Positions 1 through 11,122 are shown, counted from the stretch's first letter. The stretch: 64,000 nt of DNA from Bursaphelenchus xylophilus (GCA_904066235.2 CAJFCV020000003.1:12152001-12216000); one strand, 5' to 3'. Numbers and translations are program-made. Notes: generated by a model from the letters alone, not told the origin.

Positions 1-835
1 CATTGAAAATGTAAAAATATGGCCAAATCAGAAAAATTTTTGGCCAGATTTAAAAACGATGCCAAATCGAATAAAACGTAGAGCCGAATCGCTTTTCTTG
101 GCCTGAGGAGTTTTTTGATTTGGCCACACTTCTTCGATTTTTCAAAATTTTCTTCAACTTGGCCAAATTTTCTTCAATTTGGCTACACTTTTTTCGATTT
201 GGCCACATTTTTTTCGATTTGCCATGATTTTTTCAATTTGGCCACACTTTCCTCGATTTCGCCAAATTTTCTACGTTTGGCCATGCTTTTTTGACATCTC
301 CCCTCTTTCTTCAACTTGGCCAAATTTTCTTCGAGCTGGCCTCATTTTTTCGATTTGGCCATGATTTTTTCAATTTGGCCGAAATATTTCAATTTGGCAA
401 CACTTTCTTCGATTTGGCTACATTTTTTACGTTTCGCCATGCTTTTTTTTTGACTTCTCTCCCATTTTTTCGATTTGGCCAAATTTTCTTCGATTTGGCC
501 ACACTTTTTTCAATCTGGCCATATTTTGTTTGATCTGGCCAAATTTTTTTTGATTTGGACAATTTTCCCGACCTGGCCAAATTTTTTTTCGGTTTGGCCA
601 TGCTTTTTCCGGTTTGGCCAAATTTTCTTCGATTTGGCCGCATTTCGTTTCATCTGGCCAATTTTTCTGCAACTTGGCCACATTTTTCCGACTTGGCCAG
701 AATCTTTTTCGTTTTGGAAAATTTTTTCTCCATTTGGCCGTTTGTTTTTCAGTCTGGCCAAATCTTTTCGCACTGCCCATATTCTATAAGATTCGGCCAT
801 ATTTTTACATTTTCCATGAGACATAGTATTGACAA
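1..835. repeat. GGCCA minisatellite array
   Basis: Degenerate tandem repeat in which TTTGGCCA(A/C)ATTTTTT-like words recur about every 19-27 bases, separated by TTTTCGA or TTTCAAC linkers. The same repeat, in both orientations, forms the arms of the foldback at 17402-18503. It stays open in several frames because units read as F-x-I-W-P or similar; these are not genes. Confidence 0.85.
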
Positions 836-1805
836 AACATGTTGTTTTTCGGGGGATTTCCTCGAAACTCCCATCCCTTCTGCAAGATCTTGGCCAAGAC
901 GTTTTTTGTTTGGCATTCCAATGAATTGCGAATAAGCTGCCGCAAATATTGACAGCTACACCTCCACTTTTGCGGTTCTTAGCACGAATGTCAGCGGCTC
1001 AATTTTGCCCACGAACAGGCCAAACGGGATGGCCGAAACGGGAAATTGGAGAGGTTCGGGGGCTTCAGAAGTCGTCCTCTAATTTGGTATTATGCCCTTC
1101 TCCGCGGCGTCCGCTCCCATCCCGTTTCCGTATTCGTATAGTCGTTTCGTGCTGATAATGCCGGTTGACGGATGGGAAAGCGCGAAATTGGATATTAGGA
1201 GCGGATATTTATACATAATTCGTGGGTATTTCGGCAGAGGAAGGGCCCTGGAAATATGAATTTTTATCGCATTTAGAACTATGAATTATATATACGTTTG
1301 TCGGGAAAATAATGTGGAGTTTTCGCAGCAAAGTTTTCAGGGTTTTCCAAGAAATGCCCCTTAAAGTTTTTGTCGATTTCTTGGTGCTCAATCAAGATAT
1401 CCAAAAAATTCTTTTTTCGGGATAAAGAAGAAGATGAGCGGTTTTAGGCCCAAGAAAATTATTATCTCCGCCGACGCGGACGGTAGCGTATTCGGCGGAG
1501 ACTTTTGGGCACTTTTTGTGTCATCATTTTCTCGACTGTGTCTAATATCTTTGACCCTGTCTTTTACTATGTCCCCCTTACATCCTCCCATTAACTATGG
1601 TTTCCGGTGCTGTCTTTGCTATCATCGCACTGTCCAAGAAAGATCAAAAAAATTGAAAAACGCAAAATTTAATAGTGCAAATCCCCCTACCGGAAAGGCT
1701 TCCCTTGCCGGGACGAATAACTTCTAGCCCAAAAAAAGTGTAACTAATCCCTCCTGTCATTTCCTTACGCCAAAATTTAGCCATTTCCGGCACACCTTGG
1801 CGCTT
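836..1805. other. no recognisable gene
   Basis: No ORF here resembles a known family. A fragment of the TCAGTCTGTCGG-type MITE end (GTCGGGAAAATAATGTGGA) lies near 1302-1325. Nothing else is recognised. Confidence 0.5.
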
Positions 1806-1809
1806 TTTC

Positions 1810-2240
1810 CTTCCGGAAAGTCGCCGGACTGATTTTTGGCGTTTGCACTGTGCGAAAAACGTCAGGGTGCCAGCGACAACCGAAAAAGCGATTTGCACGG
1901 TGCAAAAAGGCAAGAAATTGCACAGTGCAAACTGAACTTTTGCTTTTGCACAGTGCATGTCGCAAAAATCACTCTAGCGACTCCGCACTGTGCACAAAAA
2001 ACCCCCGATTTTTGCACCGTGCATTTGACCTTTTGCACCGTGCAAGTCCAATATCGCTGCGACGGAAGCTTTTCTCACCGGAGTCGGCGCGAATTTTGGG
2101 GAGACGAAAGGAGATTGCACAGTGCAAAATGTTCAAAAAGAAATTGCACAGTGCAAATGTTGCGAAAAGGATCGCGTCGCGCAAACAGCACTGTGCGGTG
2201 CGAAAAAATGCGGAAAAAAGTCTATGCACTTTATGAAACG
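1810..2240. repeat. CTTCCGGAAAGTCGCCGG element with GCACNGTGC palindromes
   Basis: Starts with the terminus CTTCCGGAAAGTCGCCGGAC, shared with copies at 16791, 49304 and 53783, and runs into a cluster of GCACNGTGC palindromes (first at about 1844). It ends at GCACTTTATGAAA next to the MITE at 2245. The right terminus is degenerate (AGCGACTCCGCACTG near 1977), so the element boundary is uncertain. Confidence 0.6.
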
Positions 2241-2244
2241 ACTA

Positions 2245-2399
2245 TCAGTCTGTCGGAAAAATAACGGCGGATCGTCGCATCAAAATGTCTCGCCTCGCCG
2301 CTACCGCGCACCAAATCCCCAGCCGCGGCTTTCAGTCGCAAAGCGATGTTGGGCGATTCCGAGGCACGACGATCCGCCGTTATTTTTCCGACAGACTGA
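2245..2399. mobile_element. MITE, TCAGTCTGTCGG family, interior type A
   Basis: Non-autonomous element of 155 bp with inverted termini beginning TCAGTCTGTCGG, flanked by TA on both sides (2243-2244, 2400-2401). The terminal symmetry continues inward through the CGGCGGATCGTCGC block. A TA duplication with a short CAGT-like end points to the Tc1/mariner superfamily by analogy. There is no coding capacity. Confidence 0.85.
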
Positions 2400-2402
2400 T
2401 AG

Positions 2403-2559
2403 TCAACATTCTGTCGGGAAAATAATATGGATTTTGGGCAGTAAAATGTCTCTCCTTTTCGCACATGAGCACCAAATCTCCAGCAGCGACTAGCCGTTGC
2501 AAATCGATGATATGCGATTCCAGGGCGCGACGATCCATATTATTTTCCCGACATACTGA
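2403..2559. mobile_element. MITE, TCAGTCTGTCGG family, second tandem copy
   Basis: Immediately follows the copy at 2245. It has a degenerate left end (ACATTCTGTCGGG), inner block AATATGGAT and right end CCGACATACTGA followed by TA. The inner GCGACGATCCATATTATT block mirrors the left side. It may have inserted into or beside the previous copy. Confidence 0.7.
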
Positions 2560-2789
2560 TAAAATGACATTAATGAATTTACAGAGGGGTTCGTTGTTCA
2601 GGCCTTCATTTTGTGCCAAATCTGCCTATTGAGGCCTCGAAAATCAAAAATTGTTCGCTATTGAGAGGTTTGGTTTTACGTAGCGTTGTTTTCCACAGAT
2701 TCCATTGTTTACAGACTTGTACGTGTGAGTTAAATTTTCCTCTGGGATTATTAAAGTAAGAGCCCGAGAAAAGTCTATTCCGAACGCCT

Positions 2790-3220
2790 TACAAGGAAGT
2801 GCTCGAAGTGCAATGCCCAGACTTCCTTTAAATTTCGCACGAATTTCGGGCATGGGCCACATGTCCAGTTGTGAAAGTTTTTGTTCGAACTTTTCAGACA
2901 CAATCGAGATACTCAAAGATTTTCGGAGAGAGTACGGGAAATTCGGAGAGCGGTCAGAGAGAAATAACTTTTTGGCCGTATCTTTGCCAGTTTAAGTTGG
3001 AAAAATTTGATTTTTTGTGGAAACATAACCGTCTATGGTAGAAATAGGAATGCAAATTTTCATGGTCAAATTAGAAAAAAAACTGTCACATTTTTTCCAA
3101 CTTTCAAGCTAAAAATCTTGGTTGTTTCTGTAAAACGCGAGCTAGAAATCTCAGATATCTCTTGGTAAAAAGTTATCCCAAATTTTCTCAAAAAATTTTT
3201 GTCAACCTTTGACCTTTTCC
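2790..3220. mobile_element. diverged copy of the ~450-bp TNA-flanked element
   Basis: Contains, in order, relatives of the segments seen in the intact copies at 18502, 54274 and 55703: AAGGAAGTGCTCGAAGTGCA at the left, the GAGAGTACGGGAAATTCGGAGAGCGGTCAGAG block, the GATTTTTTGTGGAAACAT block and AAAACGCGAGCTAGAAATCTC. No intact termini or target duplication remain. Confidence 0.5.
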
Positions 3221-3502
3221 ACCCCCAAAAAAATGTTTTTCATTTGCCCCCAAAATTATGAAAATTGCTTTCTCAAACTCATCTTCAACGGGCCATCGCT
3301 CATTCCCATACAGTACAAATTCGTTTTTACCATCTTTTTACAATCTTGTTTACGTGCTCCCAGCGCTTTATAAAGATGAATTATGTGGGAGAGTAAAGCG
3401 TGCAGTGCACTTTAGAGCTGCTTATGGCTTCATAAATTAGCGTGTACTTGATGAGAGCTGGAGATGTGTGTTCAAAGATCATGGGAGCTATTTAATTTGG
3501 AG

Positions 3503-4770
3503 TAGAGGTGGCAATCGGGCCGGCCCAGGGCTTTTTCAAATTTGCTCAGGCCCGGCCCGGCCTGGCCCGATGAAAGCCCAGGCCGGCCCGGCCCGGCCCG
3601 GTTTGGCCCGCTAATACAGAAAAGTTGGATGAAAGTCTTTGCACTTTCTACTGGAAGTTCTTATGCTTTCCAGAAGGTTTTTACGTGTGTCTGCGCGAAA
3701 TTAAAAAGTCTAGTCGGATGACTGGAACATCCGTACAGGTAGCTAAAACCTACAAGGGAATGGTCTGAACTTCCCCCTAAGCATGGCTGCAAACCGGGCC
3801 AGCCCGGCCCGGCCCGGGCCGGGCCTGCGGGCCGGGCCTAAATCTCCAAGCCCGGCCCGGGCCCGGGCTTGGAAAATTTGGAAAGCCCGGCCCGGTTCGG
3901 CCCGGAAAACTTTTACACTAGGTTGGAAAGAAGGAAAGCGGGAAATGAAAGGAAATATGGCAAATTTTTGCAAAATGTAAAGAAAAATTTACCAAAACCT
4001 AGGTACATAAGGTCACTTTACGTTCGCTATCAGCAGTGTGTTCGAAAAAATGAAAAATTCTATCGAAAAATCATATTTTTTCCTTTTTTCCGGGCAAAAC
4101 TTAGATTTCAAAAAAACCAGGCCGGCCCGGGCCGGGCCGGGCCTAAAAATCGAAGCCCGGAGTCGGGCCGGGAAATTAGTCGGCCCGGCCCGGGCCGGAA
4201 AATTTTGCAAAGCCCGGCCCGGAGCCATGCCTACTTCCCCCAGCGTTAGCCAAAAAGTTGGATTGTGTTAAATTTTTAAATCCTATAGGAAGTTAGCTAT
4301 ATAAAAGTATGGACGTTATAAGGTACATGGTTAACCAAAAAATGTTTAAACACTTTCATTTACATCAAGGAATCAAAAGTACAGTGAAATTTTTAAATTT
4401 ATCATAAAAAATTCGAAGATTTTTGCCCGACCCTTGCATATTTGGGTGGGATTTTACATATACATAATAAGTTACATATACATATACATAATTTTAAAAA
4501 GTAGTAAAACAGCGTACAAGTCAAAAAAAGTTTAATTTAATTTCCATCCATTCTACAAAGCATTTGTGCTTTATTTTGCTGGTTTAGCATTTAAAATTTT
4601 TTACTTATCTACCTTCCGGGCCGGGCCGGGCCGAAAGCGTCGGCCCGGCCCGCGGGCCGAAGCGGTCAGGCCGGCCCAGGGCTTTTTCAAATCTGCTCAG
4701 GCCCGGCCCGGCCCAATCACCGGGCCCGGCCGGGCCGGGCCGGGCCGGCCCAGCCCGATTGCCACCTCTA
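3503..4770. mobile_element. hAT-type non-autonomous element (outer), GGCCCGG-rich
   Basis: Perfect inverted termini TAGAGGTGGCAATCGGGCC and its complement bound 1268 bp, flanked by an exact 8-bp duplication ATTTGGAG (3495-3502 and 4771-4778). An 8-bp duplication plus a TAGAGGTGG-type terminus is the hAT signature. Subterminal regions are packed with GGCCCGG or CCGGGCC words, like the short subterminal repeats that hAT transposases bind. No transposase ORF is present. A second hAT element is nested at 3778-4233. Confidence 0.92.
3778..4233. mobile_element. hAT-type element nested in the 3503 element
   Basis: 456 bp from TAAGCATGGCTGCAAACC to GGAGCCATGCCTA, flanked by an exact 8-bp duplication CTTCCCCC (3770-3777 and 4234-4241). 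It is also GGCCCGG-rich but has different termini from its host. The same element type occurs at 4873-5616. Confidence 0.9.
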
Positions 4771-4872
4771 ATTTGGAGATAAAAATTTATGAAAATTTAT
4801 CGCAAAAATTATGAAAAAATATTTCGATGCACAGTGCGAAAACCAATGCTAACGGCTTTTTGATGTTTGCAC

Positions 4873-5616
4873 TAAGCATGGCTGCAAACCGGGCCAGCCC
4901 GGCCCGGCCCGGCCCGGGCCTGCGGGCCGGGCCTAAATCTCCAAGCCCGGCCCGGGCCCGGGCTTGTAAAATTTGGAAAGCCCGGCCCGGTTCGGCCCGG
5001 AAAATTTTTGTACTACGCTGGAAAGAAACAAAGCAGGAAATGAAAGGAAAATTCGCAAAATGTAAAAGATAATTTAGCAAAACATATACATAGTTCAATT
5101 GCCGCTTGACTATTTTTATAAATTACTAAGTCGCCATAAATTGTCTTAACATCTGGTTACAAAAAATCATAAAATTTTGTGTATAGTCACCCAAATTTTA
5201 GCAAAAATGTTTTATCACAGATCTTTTATTGAATTTGAAAAAACCTACAAGCGTATTGCGTATTTTTGAAAATTTTTCCTTTTGTTTTTTTTTGCCAGCG
5301 AATTAACTATGAGGTCGCACTTAAGAATTTCTGAATTTTTTTTTCAAATTGACTTGAAAATTATTTTTTCATTTGGGCGAGTGGTAAATAAGGTCATTTT
5401 ACGTTCGCTATCAGCATTGTGTTCGAAAAAATGAAAAATTTTATCGAAAAAACTTATTTTTTCCTTTTTTTCCGGGCAAAACTCAGATTTCATAAAAAAC
5501 CGGGCCGGCCCGGGCCGGGCCGGGCCTGAAAATCGAAGCCCGGGGTCGGGCCGAGAAATTAGTCGGCCCGGCCCGGGCCGGGAAATTTTGGAAAGCCCGG
5601 CCCGGAGCCATGCCTA
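4873..5616. mobile_element. hAT-type element, same family as the one at 3778
   Basis: 744 bp with termini TAAGCATGGCTGCAAACC and GGAGCCATGCCTA. The exact 8-bp duplication GTTTGCAC lies at 4865-4872 and 5617-5624. The target is GCACTGTGC-repeat DNA: joining the flanks restores GTTTGCACTGTGCG. No transposase ORF. Confidence 0.9.
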
Positions 5617-5642
5617 GTTTGCACTGTGCGAGAAAAGAAAAA

Positions 5643-6345
5643 TGCACTGTGCGTTGGCGACAAGCGTAGGAAAAGTTCAAGATGCACTGTGCAAAAACCA
5701 AAAAGAAGTGAAATGTACGGTGCAGATGACTTTTCTTTGGTATGCACTGTGCTTTTGCGACAAGCGTAGGAAAAGATTCAAGATGCACTGTGCGAAAACC
5801 AAAAAGAAGTGAAATGCACGGTGCAGACGACTTTTCTTTGGTTTGCACTGTGGTTGGCGACAAGCGTGGGAAAGGTTCAAGATGCACTGTGCGAAAACCA
5901 AGAAAAGCTGGAATGCACGGTGCAGATGACTTTTCCTTGACCTGCACTGTGCTTTTGCGACAAGCGTAGGAAAAGATTCAAGATGCACTGTGCGAAAACA
6001 AAAAAGTGAAATGCACGGTGCGGACGACTTTTCTTTGGGCTGCACTGTGCGTTGGCGACAAGCGTGGGAAAATGTTCAAGATGCACAGTGCGAAAACCAA
6101 GAAAAGCTGGAATGCACGGTGCAGATGACTTTTCCTTGACCTGCACTGTGCTTTTGCGACAAGCGTAGGAAAAGATTCAAGATGCACTGTGCGAAAACCA
6201 AAAAGAAGTGAAATGCACTGTGCAGATGACTTTTCTTTGGTCTGCACTGTGCGTTAGCGACAAGCGTGGGAAAAAGTTCAAGATGCACAGTGCGAAAACC
6301 AAGAAAAGCTGGAATGCACGGTGCAAGATGGGGCTTTTTTATGCA
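5643..6345. repeat. ~100-bp tandem repeat carrying GCACNGTGC palindromes
   Basis: Seven units with starts at about 5643, 5743, 5844, 5943, 6041, 6142 and 6243, so the period is 98-102 bp. Each unit has three palindromes (GCACTGTGC or GCACAGTGC, and GCACGGTGC) separated by GACAAGCGT(A/G)GGAAAA, AAACCAAAAAG and GATGACTTTTC(T/C)TTG blocks. Long ORFs on the minus strand here come from the repeat. Confidence 0.9.
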
Positions 6346-6394
6346 CAGTGCGGACCGCGAAAAATGTCCATGCACTTTATGAAAATATCAAATA

Positions 6395-6415
6395 TCAGTC
6401 TGTCGGAAAAATAAG
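6395..6415. mobile_element. solo left end of TCAGTCTGTCGG MITE
   Basis: TCAGTCTGTCGGAAAAATAA preceded by TA, with no matching right end nearby. It lies just after GCACTTTATGAAAA, a junction also seen at 2225-2245 and, inverted, at 14829-14850. Confidence 0.6.
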
Positions 6416-6970
6416 GAAATTTCCATAAGTTTGTATTTCCATAATTGACAATAATTTCGATATACGAAAAACATGTGTTATTGCAGTAATTGTCAAAGCT
6501 AGTAGACCCTGATGTGGAGTTTGTGACTGTAAACTGCTTGCGAAACGCTTGTTTTTTGTCTTATTTATTCAAATTCTTAAGTGATATCTCATTTTTTATG
6601 CATTTTACAGCGGAACTGCTCAAAGACCGTATCACATTTCAATGAGGTTTGGTGGGCATTTAGACTGATGTTTTCGAAAACATCTGCAAGCTTCTTAGCA
6701 CGCGCTTTGCAGACAAAACATCGTTTTTTGACGAAAGTTGGCCAAAACTTGACTCTTTTTTGCGAATTTTGGCATAAAAAGTTTCAGTCTATTGCACTGT
6801 GCAGAAAAATTGAGGGTAAATATCCCGGTTGAGCCTGAAAAAAGGGGACAATTTTATATCCGATGGTTTGCTTAAAATTTTGCATGACAAACGAAACGCA
6901 GCTCGGGCGCAGCTCGGCTCGTAACGAGAAGAATCATCGTTTCAAATATGCCAATTTTTTTGTTTTTCAG
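6416..6970. other. no recognisable gene
   Basis: AT-rich with one isolated GCACTGTGC at about 6794. Parts of 6590-6790 resemble the ~450-bp family (GCTTTGCAGACAAAACATCG, GAAAGTTGGCCAAAACTTGA). No ORF is supported. Confidence 0.4.
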
Positions 6971-7680
6971 CCAGGCCCGGACCTAAAATGATGACTTTCT
7001 TTTCTGGCCACTCTCCGCATTTTGCGTACTCTCTCGGTTTTCCTCGAAAGAGACCCCGAGTTGAAAGAGACCCCGGAATCGGGGGTCTCTTTCGATGTTT
7101 GCCCGAAATGGCCGAAAAGGTCAAATATAGGGTAATCGATGGCGTAGATTCCAAAAATCATGTTCATTTTTTTGATAGTGACTTTTTTCCTTAAGTAGTA
7201 ATGTTAAAAAGTAATTTTTTGAATTTTTTCTAAAAATACTCGATTTAGGGGTTTTCGAGGGTGCTGATTTCGAATTTCGGGCTAATTTTTTCTGAACTTT
7301 ACTAGTTTTCCTTAAGCAGTAGTGTTAAAAAGTAATTTTTGGAAAATTTTCAAAAAATTACTTTTTAACATTACTACTTAAGGAAAAAAGTAACTATAAA
7401 AAAAATGAATGTCATTTTCGAAATCAGCACCCTCGAAAACCCCTAAATCGCCTATTTTTAGAAAATTTTCAAGAAATTACTTTTTAACATTACTACTTAA
7501 GAAAAAAAGTCAAAATCAGAAGAACATTAGATTTTCCCAAAAATGGGTCTTTTTATCCGCTGGGTCTTTTTATCCGGTCATCTTTTTTAGTCATTTTTTA
7601 ACCTGGAAATTGGGCCGGACCTAAAATCATGATCTTCTTTTCTGGCCACTCTCCGCATTTTGCGTACTCTCTCGGCCGCA
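6971..7680. repeat. composite inverted and direct repeat region
   Basis: Two direct copies of a ~60-bp block (GGACCTAAAAT...TTCTTTTCTGGCCACTCTCCGCATTTTGCGTACTCTCTCGG) lie at about 6977-7036 and 7615-7676. Between them, TAAGTAGTAATGTTAAAAAG at about 7193 and its complement recur several times. The block GGGGTTTTCGAGGGTGCTG near 7248 is inverted near 7424. A compact hairpin sits at 7064-7092. Confidence 0.7.
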
Positions 7681-8114
7681 AAAAATGTTGAATATCTCAA
7701 CTCTCCCTGCAAAGCTTGGGCTAAAATTTTCAGGACTTGATATGTGGCCTATACCTGACATTTGTGCAAAATTTTACAGGAATCTGAGCGTCGCACACCG
7801 AACACTTCCTTTTTTTGTGAAACTTAAAAAAACTTTTTTCAGTCTTTGCAAACACTTTAATTGCATCTCACTGCACTTCCCAGCTTCTCCAATTTCGAAT
7901 GTCTGGGCGTCAGAATCCGACTCCGGAACTCTTTCATTAATTCATGGCCGAAAAAAATTTGAGATGCGAATGACATTTGTACGAAAACAGACCTTTCGTA
8001 ATTATGCCGTTCCGCGTTATATTTAATCGTATTATATAGTATCAATAGTACGAATTATTGAGCGATTATTTTATATACATATAGTAATCGTTGAACAGTT
8101 CAGGATGTGGAGTT

Positions 8115-8475
8115 TTATGGAGTGAATTTTGAAGGTAAAGCAATATGGAAATTGCTCAAAGTGGGACTCTGAGATTTTGATGAAACTTGGCACAAATTTA
8201 GAGGAATTTTTTCTAAGATATATGCGAAAATCTTAGCTCGCGCTTTGCAAAAACAACCGAGATTTTTTGGTCGAAATTTGGCAAAGATTTCACACTTTTT
8301 TGAAAAGATTTTAGCACCAAAAAGTTTATATATATATCTACTGTAGAGAACGATGTTTCCACAAAAAATCAATTTTTTCCATACAAAACTGCCAAAGATA
8401 CGGCCAAAAATGTTTTTTTTTTATCTCTCGCTATCCACATTTCGCGTACTCTCTTGCCCGCAAACTGAAAATGAA
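8115..8475. mobile_element. diverged ~450-bp family fragment
   Basis: Shares GATTTTGATGAAACTTGGCA, TCTTAGCTCGCGCTTTGCA, the TTTCCACAAAAAATCAATTTTTTCC block and GCGTACTCTCT with the intact copies at 18502 and 55703. Termini are lost. Confidence 0.55.
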
Positions 8476-8759
8476 ACCTTTCTATAACAAATTTAGTTCC
8501 ATCGCTGTACAAAGGCTTGACTGGAATTTTCATAGTACAAAAATAGCAATTGCTAATTGTAGAGTATAGTATAATTTTAGGTGTCCATTAGAAATTCGGG
8601 TCAGATGCAAAAAATACACACTTTGTACGAAAGCGAATAGCAATTTTTGCAGTCACTCATGACCAAGGAAGGCGCTTCGTACACTTTTCTCTTTCTTTCA
8701 GTTGATAAAGTCTAGGATAGGAATTGCTGTTGAGGCTTTTAAATTGATGATTTTTCTGG

Positions 8760-9300
8760 CAACTTTGCAAGGGAAGTGTTTCAAGTGCGACTCTCAGATT
8801 TTTTTAGATTTTGCACATACGCCAGGCATAGATAGACTACATATCAATTCAAAGTTTTAGCTCACGCTTTGCAGGCGCGGCCAAGATATTCAGCGATCTT
8901 TGCGGCCGAGAGAGTACGCACAATGCGGAGAGCGGTCAGAGAAAAACTATTCTTGGCTGTAGCATTGCCATTTTCGGGCGGAAAAAATTGATTTTTTGTG
9001 GAAACACTTTTCTCTACAGTAGAAATATGGCTGAAATTTTTCATGGATAAATCTGTTCCGCCCTTACTATATATATCATTTTTCTCAACGTAACCCTGTT
9101 CAGGTGCCTTTCTTTGCTTGAAAATAAAAAAAAAGAAAAAAGTGTCGCATTTTGACAAGCTTTCGAGCTAAAAACCTCGGTTGTTTCTGCAAGGCGTAGC
9201 CTAGGAACTCATGTATCCTTTGATAGAAAAAAGAAGTCTAAGATTATATTAATTTTCATCAAAATCCAGCCCTCGCATATTCAGCAGTTTCCTGTCAAAA
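8760..9300. mobile_element. diverged ~450-bp family copy
   Basis: Contains GGGAAGTGTTTCAAGTGCGA near 8769, then the GCAGGCGCGGCCAAGATATTC, GAGAGTACGCACAATGCGGAGAGCGGTCAGAG and GATTTTTTGTGGAAACA blocks, then CTCGGTTGTTTCTGCAAGGC near 9175. The order matches the intact family read from its right end, but the termini are degraded. Confidence 0.5.
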
Positions 9301-10514
9301 AATAATTTTATTTTCTTTTTTACTTCACCATGCCTACCCACTCGAATGTTTGCCAAATCCTACGTCGTGCGCCCCAAAAAAAGCCGTTACGACGTAATAA
9401 GAAGCGACAGATTCGGTTTTACAGGATGTCTAAAATTACTACTCCCCGAAATAACAATGTTTCAAAGCACCTGCGGGATGACGTTTGGAACGGATAAACC
9501 GCCGAAATTACGGGGTTTATGATGTAAAATGTGGTATTTTTGCAGAAAAAGATGGCGTTTTTAGGGGGTGCAGGGGGGTTGAAGGGACTCAAAGACTACG
9601 TGGAAATTCTTAGATTTGAGATTTCAAAAAATTTTTTGAAGATAACGTAATTTTAATTTTTTAAAATTTTTTGAAAACTCGAAGAAGCAATGCTTATGTT
9701 TTGATGAAACTTGGCACAGATTTTTCAACTGCTTTTCAACGGTGTCACCGCGGATTTTTGCGACAGACATTTTACACAAAAAAAGCAGCAAAATACATGC
9801 ACTGTGCGGCTCAAAAAAGTCTGCCCCCTCTTGAAAAGGCGTAGCATTCCATCGTTTTGAAGGCTCGGAAACTTCCGTAAAATTCATTTTTTTTTGATGA
9901 TTTCTTTTCCTCAAAGAAAAAATTACCGAGCAGTGGCTTTTTCCACTCGGCCAACCAAACCGCCGGAGAGCCCTTCCTTTTCCGAGGGAAGATAAAGAGG
10001 AAATTTTTGCGGATCTTTTGGTCGGTTCTCCTTATCGGTTTGGCTTATTCCGCAGCTGGAAGATGGCTCTTTTTACCGCAGCTGGCATGCTCTATCCAGC
10101 TGTACTTGTCATTTTCCCGAACGCTGAGGAAGTTTAGACCATTCCCCTGTGAAAAAATCCTTTGCGTTCTCCGAATACCTCGACAGTCTCCGTAAAATGT
10201 ACGATAAAGTTTTGTCAGTCAGCAAAACTTTAGAAGTGCGTTAAAAATTTTTGGGAAGGAATTTATGACCAAGTAACAACAAGGCCACAAAGTTTGAAGG
10301 AAATTTATTCGTTGATCTCTCGAATTTACTCATGGTCCCTTCATGAGCCAATGCTTTCTCATTTTGTCTCATTTCGCCTCCCTCATTAATCTTTCCACAG
10401 AAAATGAGCATGCTCAGAGTTCATGTTCAAATTTAGTTTTTTCTTGGCATGAGATCCGACAATTTGTTGTTGTCACGATTTTTGTTTTCTTATTTTCAAT
10501 TTTGAAATTTCAAC
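9301..10514. other. no recognisable gene
   Basis: AT-rich with one isolated GCACTGTGC near 9809. Short ORFs (for example 10007-10195) have no recognisable family or codon bias. Nothing else is seen. Confidence 0.4.
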
Positions 10515-10955
10515 TTGGTCGTGTCGCTGAATTCAAAAATTTTTTTGATTTTGCTGCGACACAATACATTTTCGGATGAGATTTTCAATGCGACAGAGTG
10601 TTCATTATTTTCCCGACAAGCTGATAATACTTTCCTATTCAATCTGTCGGGAAAATAATGTGGATTCAGCGAGCTTTGGAGATGATATTATCGCTTTGCA
10701 ACAGCTAGACACGGCTGGAGATTTAGTGCAAAATTGCGATGAGACGAAGCATTTCTCAGCCACGAATCCACATTATTTTCCTGACAGAGTGTATACCATC
10801 AGTCTGTCGGAAAAATAACGGCGGATCGTCGCAGCAAAATGTCTCGCCTCGCCGCTATCGCGCACCAAATCCCAAGTCGCGGCTTGTAGTCGCAGAGCGA
10901 TGATGGGCGATCCCCAGGCGCGACGATCCGCCGTTATTTTCCCGACAGACCGATA
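10515..10955. mobile_element. cluster of three TCAGTCTGTCGG MITEs
   Basis: A left-truncated type B copy ends at about 10624 (GCGACAGAGTGTTCATTATTTTCCCGAC). A type C copy (AATGTGGATTC interior) spans 10638-10791 with TA at each side. A type A copy (CGGCGGATCGTCGC interior) spans 10799-10953, followed by TA at 10954-10955. The three interior types share the terminal ~20 bp. Confidence 0.8.
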
Positions 10956-11122
10956 GTCCGTCCCGAAAGTCGCTGGAGTGATTTCGGTGACATCCACTGT
11001 TCAAAAAAAGTCAGGCGGTGAGCGACAGCCCAAAAGATGGATTTGCACAGTGCAACGAGAAATTTTGTTTTCGCACAGTGCATGTCGCAAAAATCACTTC
11101 AGCAACTTTGCGAACTGACAAT
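10956..11122. mobile_element. diverged GTCGCYGGAGTGATTT element with GCACAGTGC
   Basis: Relative of the CTTCCGG element. The left has AAAGTCGCTGGAGTGATTT, the right has AAATCACTTCAGCAACTTTG, with GCACAGTGC palindromes inside. A similar version lies at 54155-54273. The two ends are imperfect inverted repeats; no target duplication was found. Confidence 0.5.

Noticed and set aside
179..935. Overlapping ORFs with FSIWPHFFRFG-like repeats
   Set aside because: Translation of the GGCCA minisatellite in several frames and both strands.
5483..6375. Minus-strand ORFs of 89-154 codons
   Set aside because: Products of the 100-bp tandem repeat and of the GGCCCGG-rich hAT end.
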